A DNA stretch of 64,000 nucleotides. It comes from CAVYXK01 sp963708245 (GTDB taxonomy: Bacteria; Pseudomonadota; Alphaproteobacteria; Acetobacterales; Acetobacteraceae). The position numbers and the translations under genes were made by a program. Of the stretch, positions 26,544 through 36,108 are shown one piece after another (the first letter of the stretch is position 1; every line of letters begins with the position of its first letter). Under the pieces are notes generated by a model. It was given only the letters and a program-made list of their open reading frames with translations, was not told where the DNA came from and searched no databases. The DNA is taken from contig OY970201.1 of the NCBI GenBank assembly GCA_963708245.1, forward strand, positions 7,316,001-7,380,000. Reading direction: 5' to 3'.

Positions 26544-28583
26544 TCATTCCTCCGGTACGTTGGCGTCGAGCTCTGCCAGCCATGCCGCGGCATTGCCGTC
26601 CGACGGCGCCCGCCAGTCGCCGCGGGGCGACAGCGAGCCACCAGCAGTCACCTTCGGCCCATTCGGCAAAGCCGAGCGCTTGAACTGGCTGGTGGCGAAG
26701 AATCGATGCAAGAACTCGCGCAACCAACGCCTGATCTCAGCCAACGAGTACTCCTGCCGGCGAGACTCTGGGAAGCCGGGCGGCCAGTCCCCACGCGTCG
26801 CATCCTCCCAAGCCTGCAAGGCCAGGAAGGCGATCTTCGACGGGCGGAATCCGAAACGGAGCGTATAGAACAGGTTGAAATCCTGCAGTGCGTACGGCCC
26901 GACCTTGGCCTCAGTGCTCTGCGGTTTCTCCCCCGCACCCGCCGGGATCAGCTCCGGCGAGATCTCGGTCGCCAGAATCGCGTCCAACGTCGCCAGCACC
27001 TCGGGACCGAACTGCGCCGAGCTGATGACCCAACGAATCAGGTGCTGGATCAGCGTCTTCGGTATGCCGGCGTTGACGTTGTAGTGCGACATGTGATCGC
27101 CCACGCCGTACGTGCACCAACCCAGCGCCAACTCCGACAGATCGCCCGTGCCGATCACGATGCCTTCGTTCCGGTTAGCCAGCCGGAACAGGTAATCGGT
27201 GCGCAGCCCAGCCTGCACGTTCTCGAAGGTGACGTCGTACACCGGCTCGCCGCGTGCGAAGGGGTGCCCGATATCCTCCAACATACGCATCGCTGCTGGC
27301 TTGATGTCCAGCTCACGATGCGTCACCCCCAGCGCCTTCATCAACCGATGCGCGTTCGCCTTGGTCTCGTCACCCGTTGCAAAACCCGGCATGGTAAACG
27401 CGAGAATGTCCGTGCGCGGGCGCTGCAGCCGGTCGAAGGCCTGCGCGGTGACGATCAGCGCCTGCGTCGAATCCAGCCCGCCGGAAACGCCGATCACCGC
27501 GCGCTTGATATGCGCGGCGCGCAGTCGCTGCATCAGGCCGGAGACCTGGATGTTGTATGCTTCGTAACAATCCTGCTCGAGCCGGGTCGGATCGGCGGGC
27601 ACGAAGGGGAAGCGCTCGACCGTGCGCTCGAACCCGATATCGCCGGCCGGTGGATCGACGCGGAATCCGATCCGCCGATATTCGCCGGGCGCAAGCGCAC
27701 GCCGGTTATCATCGAACGTCGCCATCCGCATGCGTTCCTGGCGCAGCAGGTCGAGATCGACATCCGCTACCGCGAGCCGGTCGCCGGTCGGGAATCGGTC
27801 GGTCTCGGCAAGCCTAGTGCCATTCTCGAACACCGTCGCTTGTCCATCCCAGGACACGTCGGTGGTGGACTCACCCTCGCCGGCCGCGGCGTAGAGATAC
27901 GCTGCCAGACAGCGCACCGACTGCGACTGGCACAGCAACCGCCGAGTGTCCGCCTTGCCGATGGTGATCGGGCTGCCGGACAGGTTCACCAGCACTGTCG
28001 CGCCGGCCAATGCAGCAAGCGAGCTCGGTGGAACAGGGATCCAAAAATCCTCGCAGATTTCGACATGAACCGTCAGGCCGGGGACATCCTCCGCCGGGAA
28101 CAGCAAATCCAGCCCGAACGGCGCTGCGTGGCCGGCGATGCTGATCGTCGCACCCCGCCACCCGGCACCGGCAGCGAACTGCCGAGGCTCGTAGAACTCC
28201 CGGTAGTTCGGCAGGTAGGCCTTCGGCACCACCCCGAGCAGTTGCCCGCGATGGATCGCCAGCGCCGCGTTGTAAACCCGATCGTGGTGCCGCACCGGCG
28301 CGCCGACAATCACCAACGGCATCAGCTCGCGCGACGCCTCGATGATCGTCGCAGCCGCCTGCTCGACCGCATCGAGCAGCGCATCCTGCAGCCCCAGGTC
28401 GTCGATCGAATAAGCCGACAGCGCCAGTTCCGGGAACACCGCGACGGCAACGGCGCGATCGTGGCATTCCCGCGCCACGCGCAGAACCGACTGCGCATTA
28501 GTCACCGGATCCGCCAAAGCGCTCGGGATGGTGCAGGCGGCAACCCGGGCGAAGCCGTGGCGATAGATCGAGCGGAACGTCAC
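26544..28583 (-). CDS. nadE: glutamine-dependent NAD+ synthetase
   Basis: A 679-residue two-domain enzyme making NAD from deamido-NAD, ATP and glutamine. The N-terminal nitrilase-type glutaminase domain (about 1-290) shows the Glu-Lys-Cys triad in VFPELALSAYS, VVPKAYLPNYREFYEPR and VEICEDFW. The C-terminal ATP-pyrophosphatase domain has the P-loop VIGVSGGLDSTQALIV and GTGDLSELALGWCTYGVGDHM. The length matches the long bacterial form. The ATG overlaps the stop of the upstream hydrolase gene (4 bases), so it is probably co-expressed with the hydrolase and alanine dehydrogenase genes. Confidence 0.96.
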   Translation of the reverse strand: MTFRSIYRHGFARVAACTIPSALADPVTNAQSVLRVARECHDRAVAVAVFPELALSAYSIDDLGLQDALLDAVEQAAATIIEASRELMPLVIVGAPVRHHDRVYNAALAIHRGQLLGVVPKAYLPNYREFYEPRQFAAGAGWRGATISIAGHAAPFGLDLLFPAEDVPGLTVHVEICEDFWIPVPPSSLAALAGATVLVNLSGSPITIGKADTRRLLCQSQSVRCLAAYLYAAAGEGESTTDVSWDGQATVFENGTRLAETDRFPTGDRLAVADVDLDLLRQERMRMATFDDNRRALAPGEYRRIGFRVDPPAGDIGFERTVERFPFVPADPTRLEQDCYEAYNIQVSGLMQRLRAAHIKRAVIGVSGGLDSTQALIVTAQAFDRLQRPRTDILAFTMPGFATGDETKANAHRLMKALGVTHRELDIKPAAMRMLEDIGHPFARGEPVYDVTFENVQAGLRTDYLFRLANRNEGIVIGTGDLSELALGWCTYGVGDHMSHYNVNAGIPKTLIQHLIRWVISSAQFGPEVLATLDAILATEISPELIPAGAGEKPQSTEAKVGPYALQDFNLFYTLRFGFRPSKIAFLALQAWEDATRGDWPPGFPESRRQEYSLAEIRRWLREFLHRFFATSQFKRSALPNGPKVTAGGSLSPRGDWRAPSDGNAAAWLAELDANVPEE

Positions 28584-29476
28584 CTGTGCCGGCCACCCAT
28601 CATGCTGCGGACGAAATCTCCGCCGGCCGAGATCGCACGTCGCCCGGCGGTCAGTTCCGGATGGAACAGATGCCAGACATGGATCATCTCGGGCCAGATC
28701 TGCAGATCGACAAATACGTCAGCGGCGCCGGCGACGCGCGCCAGCCGGACGGAGTCATCAAGCAGCGTCTCCACCGAGCCCACCTGGATCAGCAGCGGCG
28801 CGATGCCAATCAGATCGGCGTAGATCGGCGCCGCCAACGGCGCGCGCGGATCGGCCCCACCAAGATAGAGCCCCGCCAACTCCAGCAGCAGCTCCTTCTG
28901 CACGCCCGGATCGGTGGCGGCTTTGTCGATCATGCTGTCGCCGATCGCCTCCATATCGACCCATGGCGAGATGCACCAGCCGCAGGCGGGTTGCGGCAAG
29001 CCGGCATCGCGGATCGCCACCAGCGCGGCAACGACCAACCCGCCGCCGGCGCTGTCACCGGCCAACGCAATTCGGTCAGGTGCCAGGCCTTGCGACAGCA
29101 GGAAGCGATAGCCGGCCAGTGTATCCTCGACCGGAGCCGGAAACGGATGTTCCGGAGCCAGGCGATAATCCAGCGCCAACGTGCGGGTGCGCGCAGCCCG
29201 TCCCATCTCGCTCACCATGTGACGGTGGCTGACCAGCGAGCCGATCACGTACCCGCCGCCGTGCAGAAACAGGATCGCTGCCTCGCGCGCGGCATCCGGC
29301 GTGGCGGTCCATTCCGCCCTCACACCGTTCGCCGTCACCGGCGCGATCGTTACATCTGATGCAACCTGATATTCCTGGCTGCGCGTATCGAAATCGCGGC
29401 GCCGCTGATCGAGTTCCGTCGCGCGGACTCGCGTGGCGAGCTTGGCCCTCAGAGCGACGATTTCCGGATCGGCCAT
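28580..29476 (-). CDS. alpha/beta hydrolase, hormone-sensitive-lipase family
   Basis: A 298-residue esterase-like protein. The oxyanion motif FLHGGGYVIGS and nucleophile elbow ALAGDSAGGGLV define the HSL group, with SVETLLDDS (acid) and MIHVWHLF (His) completing the triad. ATG 29476 is preceded by GGGGA at good spacing; the open frame extends upstream into alanine dehydrogenase DNA and is not used. It lies 17 bases after the alanine dehydrogenase gene and overlaps nadE. The substrate is unknown, probably a short-chain ester or lactone. Confidence 0.92.
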   Translation of the reverse strand: MADPEIVALRAKLATRVRATELDQRRRDFDTRSQEYQVASDVTIAPVTANGVRAEWTATPDAAREAAILFLHGGGYVIGSLVSHRHMVSEMGRAARTRTLALDYRLAPEHPFPAPVEDTLAGYRFLLSQGLAPDRIALAGDSAGGGLVVAALVAIRDAGLPQPACGWCISPWVDMEAIGDSMIDKAATDPGVQKELLLELAGLYLGGADPRAPLAAPIYADLIGIAPLLIQVGSVETLLDDSVRLARVAGAADVFVDLQIWPEMIHVWHLFHPELTAGRRAISAGGDFVRSMMGGRHR

Positions 29477-29493
29477 AACACTTCCCCTGTAGA

Positions 29494-30609
29494 TCATGCC
29501 GCCAGCAATGTGTCGGCGTCGGTGTGCGTGAATCCCAGGTCTCGGGCGACGGCGGCGTGGGTGACCTTGCCGCCATGCACGTTCAGGCCCTGGCGCAGAT
29601 GCGGGTCTTCCGCCAGCGCGCGGCGCCAGCCCTTGCTGGCCAGCGCCAGCACGAACGGTATGGTGGCGTTGTTCAGCGCGAAGGTGGAGGTGCGCGGCAC
29701 GGCGCCAGGCATGTTGGTGACGCAATAATGCACCACGCCTTCCTCGACATAGGTGGGGGCGGAATGCGTGGTCGGGCGGCTGGTCTCGAAACAGCCGCCC
29801 TGGTCGATCGCGATATCGACAAGCACCGAGCCGGGCCGCATCGCGCGCACCATGGCGCGCGTAACCAGCTTCGGCGCCGCCGCGCCCGGCACCAGCACGG
29901 CGCCGATCACTAGGTCGGCCGCCAGCACCGCATCCTCGATCGCCTCGGTGGTGGCGAACTGCGTCGTGGCGCGCGGGCCGAATTGCAGATCGAGCTCCTT
30001 CAGCCGCGGCAGCGACTTGTCGATGATGGTCACGCTGGCCTCCAGCCCGACCGCCATACGCGCGGCGTTGGTGCCAGACACACCACCGCCCAGCACCACC
30101 ACCTTGGCCGGCGGCACGCCCGGCACGCCGCCCAGCAGGATGCCGGCGCCGCCCGGCTCCTTCTCCAGGCAGTGCGCGCCGACCTGCACGGACATGCGCC
30201 CGGCCACCTCGCTCATCGGCGCAAGCAGCGGCAGGGTGCCGTGCCGGTCGGTGACCGTCTCATAGGCGATGCAGGTGGCGCCAGAGCGAAGCAGCGCCTC
30301 GGTCTGCGCCCGATCGGCGGCAAGATGCAGGTAGGTGAACAGCACCTGGCCCGGACGCAGCCGGGCGATCTCCTGCGGTTGCGGCTCCTTCACCTTCACG
30401 ATCAGGTCGGCGGCAAACACCTCCTCGGCGCTATCGACCACCGCACCGCCGGCACCCCGATACGCCTCGTCGGTAATGCCGATGCCCGCCGCCGCCCCGC
30501 GCTCAACCAGCACGTTGTGGCCCAGCCCGACCAGTTCGCGCACGCCGGCCGGTGTCAGTCCGACGCGATATTCCTGCGTCTTGATTTCTTTGGGTACTCC
30601 GATCTTCAC
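29494..30609 (-). CDS. ald: alanine dehydrogenase
   Basis: A 371-residue NAD-dependent enzyme interconverting L-alanine and pyruvate plus ammonia. The opening MKIGVPKEIKTQEYRVGLTP, the catalytic-histidine segment FTYLHLAAD, the NAD-binding VVLGGGVSGTNAARMA and the DIAIDQGGCFETSRPTTH motif are all present, and the length is standard. First gene of an apparent three-gene unit with the hydrolase and NAD synthetase genes. Confidence 0.97.
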   Translation of the reverse strand: MKIGVPKEIKTQEYRVGLTPAGVRELVGLGHNVLVERGAAAGIGITDEAYRGAGGAVVDSAEEVFAADLIVKVKEPQPQEIARLRPGQVLFTYLHLAADRAQTEALLRSGATCIAYETVTDRHGTLPLLAPMSEVAGRMSVQVGAHCLEKEPGGAGILLGGVPGVPPAKVVVLGGGVSGTNAARMAVGLEASVTIIDKSLPRLKELDLQFGPRATTQFATTEAIEDAVLAADLVIGAVLVPGAAAPKLVTRAMVRAMRPGSVLVDIAIDQGGCFETSRPTTHSAPTYVEEGVVHYCVTNMPGAVPRTSTFALNNATIPFVLALASKGWRRALAEDPHLRQGLNVHGGKVTHAAVARDLGFTHTDADTLLAA

Positions 30610-30792
30610 GGGCAGCTCCTGGGCTGGTTCGCGTCTGCCACGCCGGTCTCGCGCAAGGCGAAGGCCGACTTCATGGCGCCATAGTGGGCGATCGCAACGG
30701 CGACCTCGGCGGGATCATAGCGCAGCACGAGTTGAGCGGGAGGGGGCGGGCGGGCACAGTGCCGGCAGTAGAGCCATGCGTGGGAGGGGAGG

Positions 30793-31658
30793 ATGCAGAT
30801 CGGGTTCAACCTGCCGAACAGCGGCCCTCTATCAGCGCCGGCCACCATGGCGCGTCTCGCGCAGGAGGGCGAAGCACTCGGCTACGATTACCTGACGCTG
30901 ACCGATCACGTCGTGCTGCCGGACATGAAGACGCCGGGTACCCGTATTCCGAGAGCGGCGAGTTCTATGGCGGCGATCCCGCCGTGCGCCACGAGCAGCT
31001 TGTCAACATGGCCTGGATCGCCGCTCGGACCGAGCGCATCCGGCTGGTCACCGCGGTGCTGGTCGTGCCGCACCGACCGGCCGTGCTGACCGCAAAGATG
31101 CTGGCGACAATCGACGTGCTGTCGGGTGGCAGGCTGGTGGTGGGGGTCGGCGCCGGCTGGCTGAAGGCCGAATTCTACGCTCTGGGGACGCCGCCTTTCG
31201 AGGAGCGCGGCGCCGCCGTGACCGACGAGTATCTGGCGGCCTTCCGCGCGCTGTGGACCGAGGAGCGGCCCCACTTCGAGGGAACCTATACCCGGTTCGC
31301 GAACGTGCTGCTGGAGCCGAAGCCGGTGCAAACACCTCACCCGCCGATCTGGGTCGGCGGCGAGAGCCCGCCGGCACTGCGACGCGCGGCAAGGCTGGGC
31401 GATGCGTGGTACCCGATCGGCACAAATCGGCAGAAGGTGGTGTACCGGGTGAAGCGGATCGGCACCGAGCTGCCGGCGCGCGCATCGGACGGCGAGCGGA
31501 AGCTGTTCTCGGGCGGCGATGTAGAGATCGTGGCCGATCTGAAGGCGATGCAAGAGATCGGCGTGACCGGCGTGGATTTTGACATCGAGCGGCCGGAGCC
31601 CGAGGCGGCGCTGCGGGAGATGTCTCGGCTCCGGCGCGAGTTGGTGGAACGGCTGTAG
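30793..31658 (+). pseudogene. LLM-class flavin-dependent oxidoreductase, frameshifted
   Basis: A luciferase-like monooxygenase-family protein (FMN or F420). The start MQIGFNLPNSGPLSAP...YDYLTLTDHV is in one frame after a strong GGGGAGG ribosome site. Near 30940, after DMKTPG, the protein continues in another frame as YPYSESGEFYGGDP to the stop at 31658 (RLVTAVLVVPHRPAV, GRLVVGVGAGWLKAEF, PPIWVGGESPPALRRAA). One base appears to be missing. Otherwise the gene looks well conserved, at about 289 residues. A sequencing error would explain it as well as a mutation. Confidence 0.85.
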
Positions 31659-31803
31659 GACGCGTCGTGATCACGTAAAGCTTCAGCTGTGGGGCGAGGG
31701 GAGGGGATAATCCGACCAACGCCTCCATTGCTGCGAATGACAACGCCCTTCATCATGTTTAGCTGCTATTGCACGTTCGCCATAAACCCGGCTGGAGAGC
31801 CCG

Positions 31804-32712
31804 ATGGCCACGCACCGATTTCGTCCAACCCGCTATTTCAACGTGATCGGCACCGCCGAGCCGTGCCTGCGCATCGCCGACGGCGATACGCTGATCGCCG
31901 ACACGGTCGACGCCTCTGGCCTTGATGCAAGCGAAGTACCGGTCGCCGAGCGGCCGAACCCGATGACCGGCCCATTTTTCATCGAAGGCGCCGAGCCCGG
32001 CGATACGCTCGCCGTCCGCATCGATCGGCTGACGCCGAGCCGGGCGACCGGCTGGACCCTCTCGCCGCTCGCCTTCACGGTCCTGGATCCCGCTGCGATT
32101 CCCGATCGCCCGTCGACCGAACGCGTCGTCTGGATCATCGACGCGAATGCCGGGACCGTGCGGCTGCGCGAACCGCCCCAGGGCCTCGAGAACTTTGCCC
32201 CGGCGATCCAGCCGATGATCGGCTGCTTCGGCGTTGCACCGGCCCGCGGGCAAGCGCTGTTCACCGCGACGAGTGCGCAGAACGGCGGCAACATGGACTA
32301 TCGCCTGTTCGCGCCCGGCACGACCGCATGGTTCCCGGTATCGGTGCCAGGAGCACTCTTCTATCTGGGCGATGGCCATGCCTGCCAGGGCGACGGTGAG
32401 ATCGTCGGCACCGGCATCGAGACCTCCTTCGAGATGGAGGTGACGTTCCATGTCCTGAAGCGGACGATTACCTGGCCCCGTGGCGAGACGGCCGAGGATA
32501 TTTTCACCGTCGGCAACGCCCGGCCGCTGGATCAGGCGCTGCAGCACGCCACGACCGAGATGCTGCGCTGGCTCAATGAGGACTACGGGCTGGAGCCCCG
32601 CACGGCCAGCCATCTGATGGGCCAGGTCGTCCGGTATGATGTCGGCAATGTCTTCAACCCCGCCTTCACGGTCGCATGCCGGATCGGCAAGCGCTGGTTG
32701 ACGAGGCGGTAG
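31804..32712 (+). CDS. acetamidase/formamidase family protein
   Basis: A 302-residue FmdA/AmdA-type amidohydrolase. Family segments are MTGPFFIEGAEPGDTLAVRI near residue 55, IQPMIGCFGVAP, the substrate-site region GGNMDYRLFAPG, and YLGDGHACQGDGEIVGTGIE. It would hydrolyse formamide or a short amide to ammonia and acid. It is a single gene downstream of the LLM gene with a 145-base gap; no co-transcribed amide transporter is visible. Confidence 0.93.
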   Translation: MATHRFRPTRYFNVIGTAEPCLRIADGDTLIADTVDASGLDASEVPVAERPNPMTGPFFIEGAEPGDTLAVRIDRLTPSRATGWTLSPLAFTVLDPAAIPDRPSTERVVWIIDANAGTVRLREPPQGLENFAPAIQPMIGCFGVAPARGQALFTATSAQNGGNMDYRLFAPGTTAWFPVSVPGALFYLGDGHACQGDGEIVGTGIETSFEMEVTFHVLKRTITWPRGETAEDIFTVGNARPLDQALQHATTEMLRWLNEDYGLEPRTASHLMGQVVRYDVGNVFNPAFTVACRIGKRWLTRR

Positions 32713-33146
32713 GTCACCGGAAGCGCGCCAGGGGTAGCTCGGGTCTGCCGTATCTTCCTGGGCTCATCAGGCGATCGGCCTCTCGCGCGGGCCCCAATGG
32801 CATAGAGGCGCGGATGAGGGCGACTATCGCGGTAAGTCGACCCGAGGCCCAACTGGGCGGCCGGGAATTGCTTTGCGACCCTGGCAGGAACTTTGCGAGT
32901 ACCTGGCTCGGGTTGCCATAAAGACGTTATCTGGCACGCGGCGACGTGTCATAAACGCGCATCTCGCCGGGGACGCCCGCTCTCAAACTCTCCTCCAGCC
33001 TGGAATCGCTGGACGACTGTCGCGGCCCGGACAACCCGGTGCGGGGCTCGCTTCGGGGCCGCAGGGCGCGGGCTGCGAGCGAGGGACTATACCGATGCTT
33101 TCCGTTGCGCGACAGTTCGGTTGCCAAAGCGGGGGTAGATGCTTCG
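32713..33146. other. Intergenic stretch before a signalling operon, no gene recognised
   Basis: About 430 GC-rich bases. Overlapping short frames show no domain. It should hold the promoter of the two-gene unit beginning at 33147, but I see no clear promoter or operator. Confidence 0.35.
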
Positions 33147-33601
33147 ATGGTAGAGTTTCTTGCAAGTGTCGTTGGGGCTTTCGCGGCCGGCGCGCTTGCC
33201 AAGGCCGGGGACATTGGCGGTCGGGCCGTCACGGACGCCTACGACGGTTTGCGGGCCTTGATCGTCCGAAAGCTCGGTGAGGGCGGTGCCGTGCAAAGCG
33301 TCGAGGACGAGCCGCGCTCCGAGACGGCGCAAGCGGCGCTCGCCGAGGCGCTCTCCAAGGCGATCTTACCGCTGATCCCGAACTCACGCGGCACGCTGAG
33401 GCGCTTCGCGCAGCGGTCGCCCGCACGACTGCGTCAGGCCACGCAGATATCGAGGTGGGCCACATCTTCGGCAAGGCGAACGTGCTCGTGAACAATCTGG
33501 CCGCGAGTGGCCGGATCACACTGGGTAACCTACGGGCGGAGACGGGAGATGCCACGCTCACCAACCTGACAGCGGGACCCGTAGAGCCAAAAAAACCTTG
33601 A
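33147..33601 (+). pseudogene. small partner protein of a cyclase operon, frameshifted
   Basis: Restoring one missing base near 33360 gives 151 residues. The N-terminal part (MVEFLASVVGAFAAGALAKA, then VTDAYDGLRALIVRKLGEGG) is an Ala/Gly-rich helix. A charged helical middle (SETAQAALAEALSKA, LTADPELTRHAEALRAAVA) follows. The end has short beta-like repeats: HIFGKANVLVNNLAASGRI, then TLGNLRAETGDATLTNLT. I do not recognise a named family. The helical scaffold followed by a glycine/asparagine repeat resembles small proteins found beside bacterial conflict or signalling NTPases; this is impression, not proof. Its TGA overlaps the TTG start of the next gene (TTGA), so the two are translationally coupled. 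Confidence 0.6.
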
Positions 33602-34594
33602 GCGGGGGCGAGGCGGGCGAGTCGCCTCCCGCGGTGAATGGGAGCCCGCGCGACCGCGGTTTTCGGGTTCAGATCGGTGATGTCGCGGCTGGGCGGGATG
33701 TCAATTTCGGCCTCGATGAAGAAGGCGTCCGTCTTGTCTTTCGCCAAGAGCTCTCCGCCATCGCCAAGGCCAAAGCCGTCCCTGAGAAACCATTGCGTGC
33801 AGTGCTCCGTAAGCTTGGTGAAAAGCACGTGCCGAGCGCGGAAATCCTTGGGCGTTTGGCCTCCGCTGCAGATGAGTTGATCCAGCTGCGAGCTGGCTTG
33901 GCCAGCCTACGCGCTAGAGAGTGCGCAGCGGTCCGCGCCCACGCATCTAACCTGATTGATCAGGGCGAATTCGATGAGGCTCGCGCCGCGTTGCGGGAAG
34001 GCCACGAGTTGGCACGCACGCTGGAGGAACTAAAGACCGCTATACTGCGATTCGCTGAGCGTAATCCACACGTCATCGCGGTATTCCATGAGGGACACCG
34101 CATAATCGAGGAAGGTGCCGAGATTACGGAGTTTTTTCTAATCCAGCAGGGAGTTGTTAGTATAAGCGTCAGAGAGCGTGCGATTGCCCTGCGCCTTGAT
34201 GGAGACTTGATCGGTAAGACGGCGATTCTCCAGCGCCAGGAACGCAGCACTGCCACTGTTCAGGTCGTATCTGCGAAGGCAACGGTGATTCGCATGTCTC
34301 GCCCAGACATTCTTGCGCTCCTTAGAAGCGATGCAAAGATTACAGAATCGATCATAGCCATCTGGGAGATGGTAGCCACGCGCAGGGGAGAGACGCAGCA
34401 AGTTCTTGCTGGCGGCGTGCGCGTCGAACACCGAGTGATGTCGGTGCTGCACGCTGATATCCATAACCTTAGCATGCTCGGCAAGACTGTCTGGGACGAG
34501 CTCAGCGAAACCTTTCTTTTCGAGTTCATCGAGGCGGCCAACATCACATCGGACTCGTTTGATGGCATTTTCAAAGATCAAGGCAATGGCTTTA

Positions 34595-35695
34595 CTAATA
34601 GGTCAGGAACTTAGACTACAAAGCAGGTTGTACTTCGCATCGGTCTCTGCTATATCACGAGCATGGTTCGAGACGGCAGGACATTAGATCATAAGACGCT
34701 GGAGGAGATCCGGCGGATGGCGGTTGAGCGAGTGCAGGAGGGCGAGGCGCCCAGCGCGGTGATCGCGTCTTATGGATTCTGCCGCACCACCATCTACAAA
34801 TGGCTGAAAAAGCTGAAGCGTGGCGGACGCGGTGATCCTCTCCGCTCACGCAAGGGGACCGGTCGGCCGAGTAAATTGACGAAGAAGCAAAAACGACAGG
34901 TATTCCGTTGGATCAACGGCAAGGATCCCCGGCAGTACGGCTTCGACTTTGGTCTGTGGACGCGGCGAATCGTGGCTCAGTTGATTGCCGACAGGTTTGG
35001 CATCGAACTCAGCCTCGCCTCGGTGGGCAAGCTGCTGGCGGAGCTGGGATTGACGCCGCAAAAACCGCTGATGCGCGCCTACCAACGTGATCCAGAGGCG
35101 ATTGAGGCCTGGAAGCAGACCACCTATCCGCGCCTGGCGGCGCGGGCGAAACGCGAAGGGGCGGAGATCTATTTCTGGGATGAATCCGGGTTTCGTGCCG
35201 ATGCCGTCCAAGGCAGGACCTGGGGCGTCAGGGGGCGCACGCCGGTCGTTGAGGTGCCAGGCATCCGACAATCGGTTTCGGCGGCGTCCGCGGTCAATGC
35301 CAAGGGCGCCTTCTGGTTTGCGACCTATAAGGGCGGGATGACGGCGGAGCTGTTTGTCGGCTTGCTCAAACACATCATGCGCGGGCGCAGAAAGCCGCTG
35401 TTTTTAGTGTTGGACAGCCTGCCTGCTCACAAGGCGAGGATGGTGCGGGACTACGTCGCGTCGACGAATGGCAAACTCGAGTTGCACTTCCTGCCTGGCT
35501 ATGCGCCAGAACTGAACCCCGACGAGATGGTGTGGAACTACGTCAAGCGCACCGGCACGGCCAAGAGCCCACTCGCCTCCGGGGAGGCTCTGCAAGACCG
35601 CATCGAGGCCGACTTGCAGGCTGTCAAGGACCATCCGGCAATGGTCAGAGCTTTCTTCAGGGCACCATCTGTAGCCTATATTACTGACTGATTAG
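34595..35695 (+). mobile_element. IS630-family insertion sequence (copy B)
   Basis: The left end CTAATAGGTCAGG and the reversed right end CTAATCAGTCAGT are imperfect inverted repeats whose similarity runs for about 25 bases. The flanking TA at 34593-34594 and 35696-35697 is the target duplication. The transposase is intact and differs clearly from copy A. It interrupts the cyclase-like gene in the same orientation. Confidence 0.9.
34663..35691 (+). CDS. IS630-family DDE transposase
   Basis: A 342-residue transposase with two N-terminal helix-turn-helix segments (IASYGFCRTTIYKWLKKL and the following RPSKLTKKQKRQVFRW region). The DDE catalytic domain shows acids in IYFWDESGFRAD, FLVLDSLPAHKA and ELNPDEMVWNYVK. 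It is of the ~340-residue ISxo/ISRj-like subgroup, unlike copy A. Its TGA lies four bases inside the right end. No defect is visible. Confidence 0.95.
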   Translation: MVRDGRTLDHKTLEEIRRMAVERVQEGEAPSAVIASYGFCRTTIYKWLKKLKRGGRGDPLRSRKGTGRPSKLTKKQKRQVFRWINGKDPRQYGFDFGLWTRRIVAQLIADRFGIELSLASVGKLLAELGLTPQKPLMRAYQRDPEAIEAWKQTTYPRLAARAKREGAEIYFWDESGFRADAVQGRTWGVRGRTPVVEVPGIRQSVSAASAVNAKGAFWFATYKGGMTAELFVGLLKHIMRGRRKPLFLVLDSLPAHKARMVRDYVASTNGKLELHFLPGYAPELNPDEMVWNYVKRTGTAKSPLASGEALQDRIEADLQAVKDHPAMVRAFFRAPSVAYITD

Positions 35696-36108
35696 TAAGA
35701 TTATCTTTTCTGGCAGGAATCACGTCGAAAGGGCGGCCTCATGCGCAATGCAGATTATGTCGCGGTTTTGTGAACTTCGGTTGAGATGGGGCGAACGGGA
35801 TTCGGCATTTCAGCAGATCGGTTTGGGAATCGGCGTCTGCACAGACTGTATGTCGGTTAGGCGCAGGGCCTGGCTCGCCAGAGCAGGGCGGTCGCATCGC
35901 TTCTTATGCAATTGACATAGCGACTGCGATAGCGCAGCATAGGATCAATCCGTCCGACGTCGACATACTTTTGGATGATAACACAGCCTTTCTTCTGATG
36001 AGCAACAATGTTCGCGTTGGACCTCCGGAGGAGCGGTGGCTAGAGCGCTTGAACCGAATGCAGACCATTCACCGTCTTCTGTGCGACGCTCGTAACAAGG
36101 ACGAGTAA

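Larger units (their letters stand above)
33598..36108 (+). pseudogene. cNMP-binding / class III cyclase-like protein, split by IS630 and frameshifted
   Basis: The first part is 33598-34594, starting at TTG. The N-terminal FRVQIGDVAAGRDVNFG is followed by a helical region (about 40-145). A cyclic-nucleotide-binding domain spans about 150-250, with LDGDLIGKTAIL and the phosphate-loop-like RSTATVQV. A class III cyclase-like domain starts near 276 (VLHADIHNLSML). Joining across the IS630 element continues FKDQGNG-FKIIFSGRNHVERAASCAMQ to about 35845 (QIGLGIGVCTDC). The last part, ASYAIDIATAIAQ to RLLCDARNKDE and TAA 36106-36108, is in another frame. The second metal position reads GNG instead of GDG, so catalysis is doubtful. 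Probable signalling sensor; function not established. Confidence 0.75.

Noticed and set aside
26454..28823. 789-codon open frame on the plus strand
   Set aside because: It is antisense to the NAD synthetase gene, whose catalytic motifs are intact; the plus-strand product is Arg/Gln-rich without domains. It reflects high-GC codon bias.
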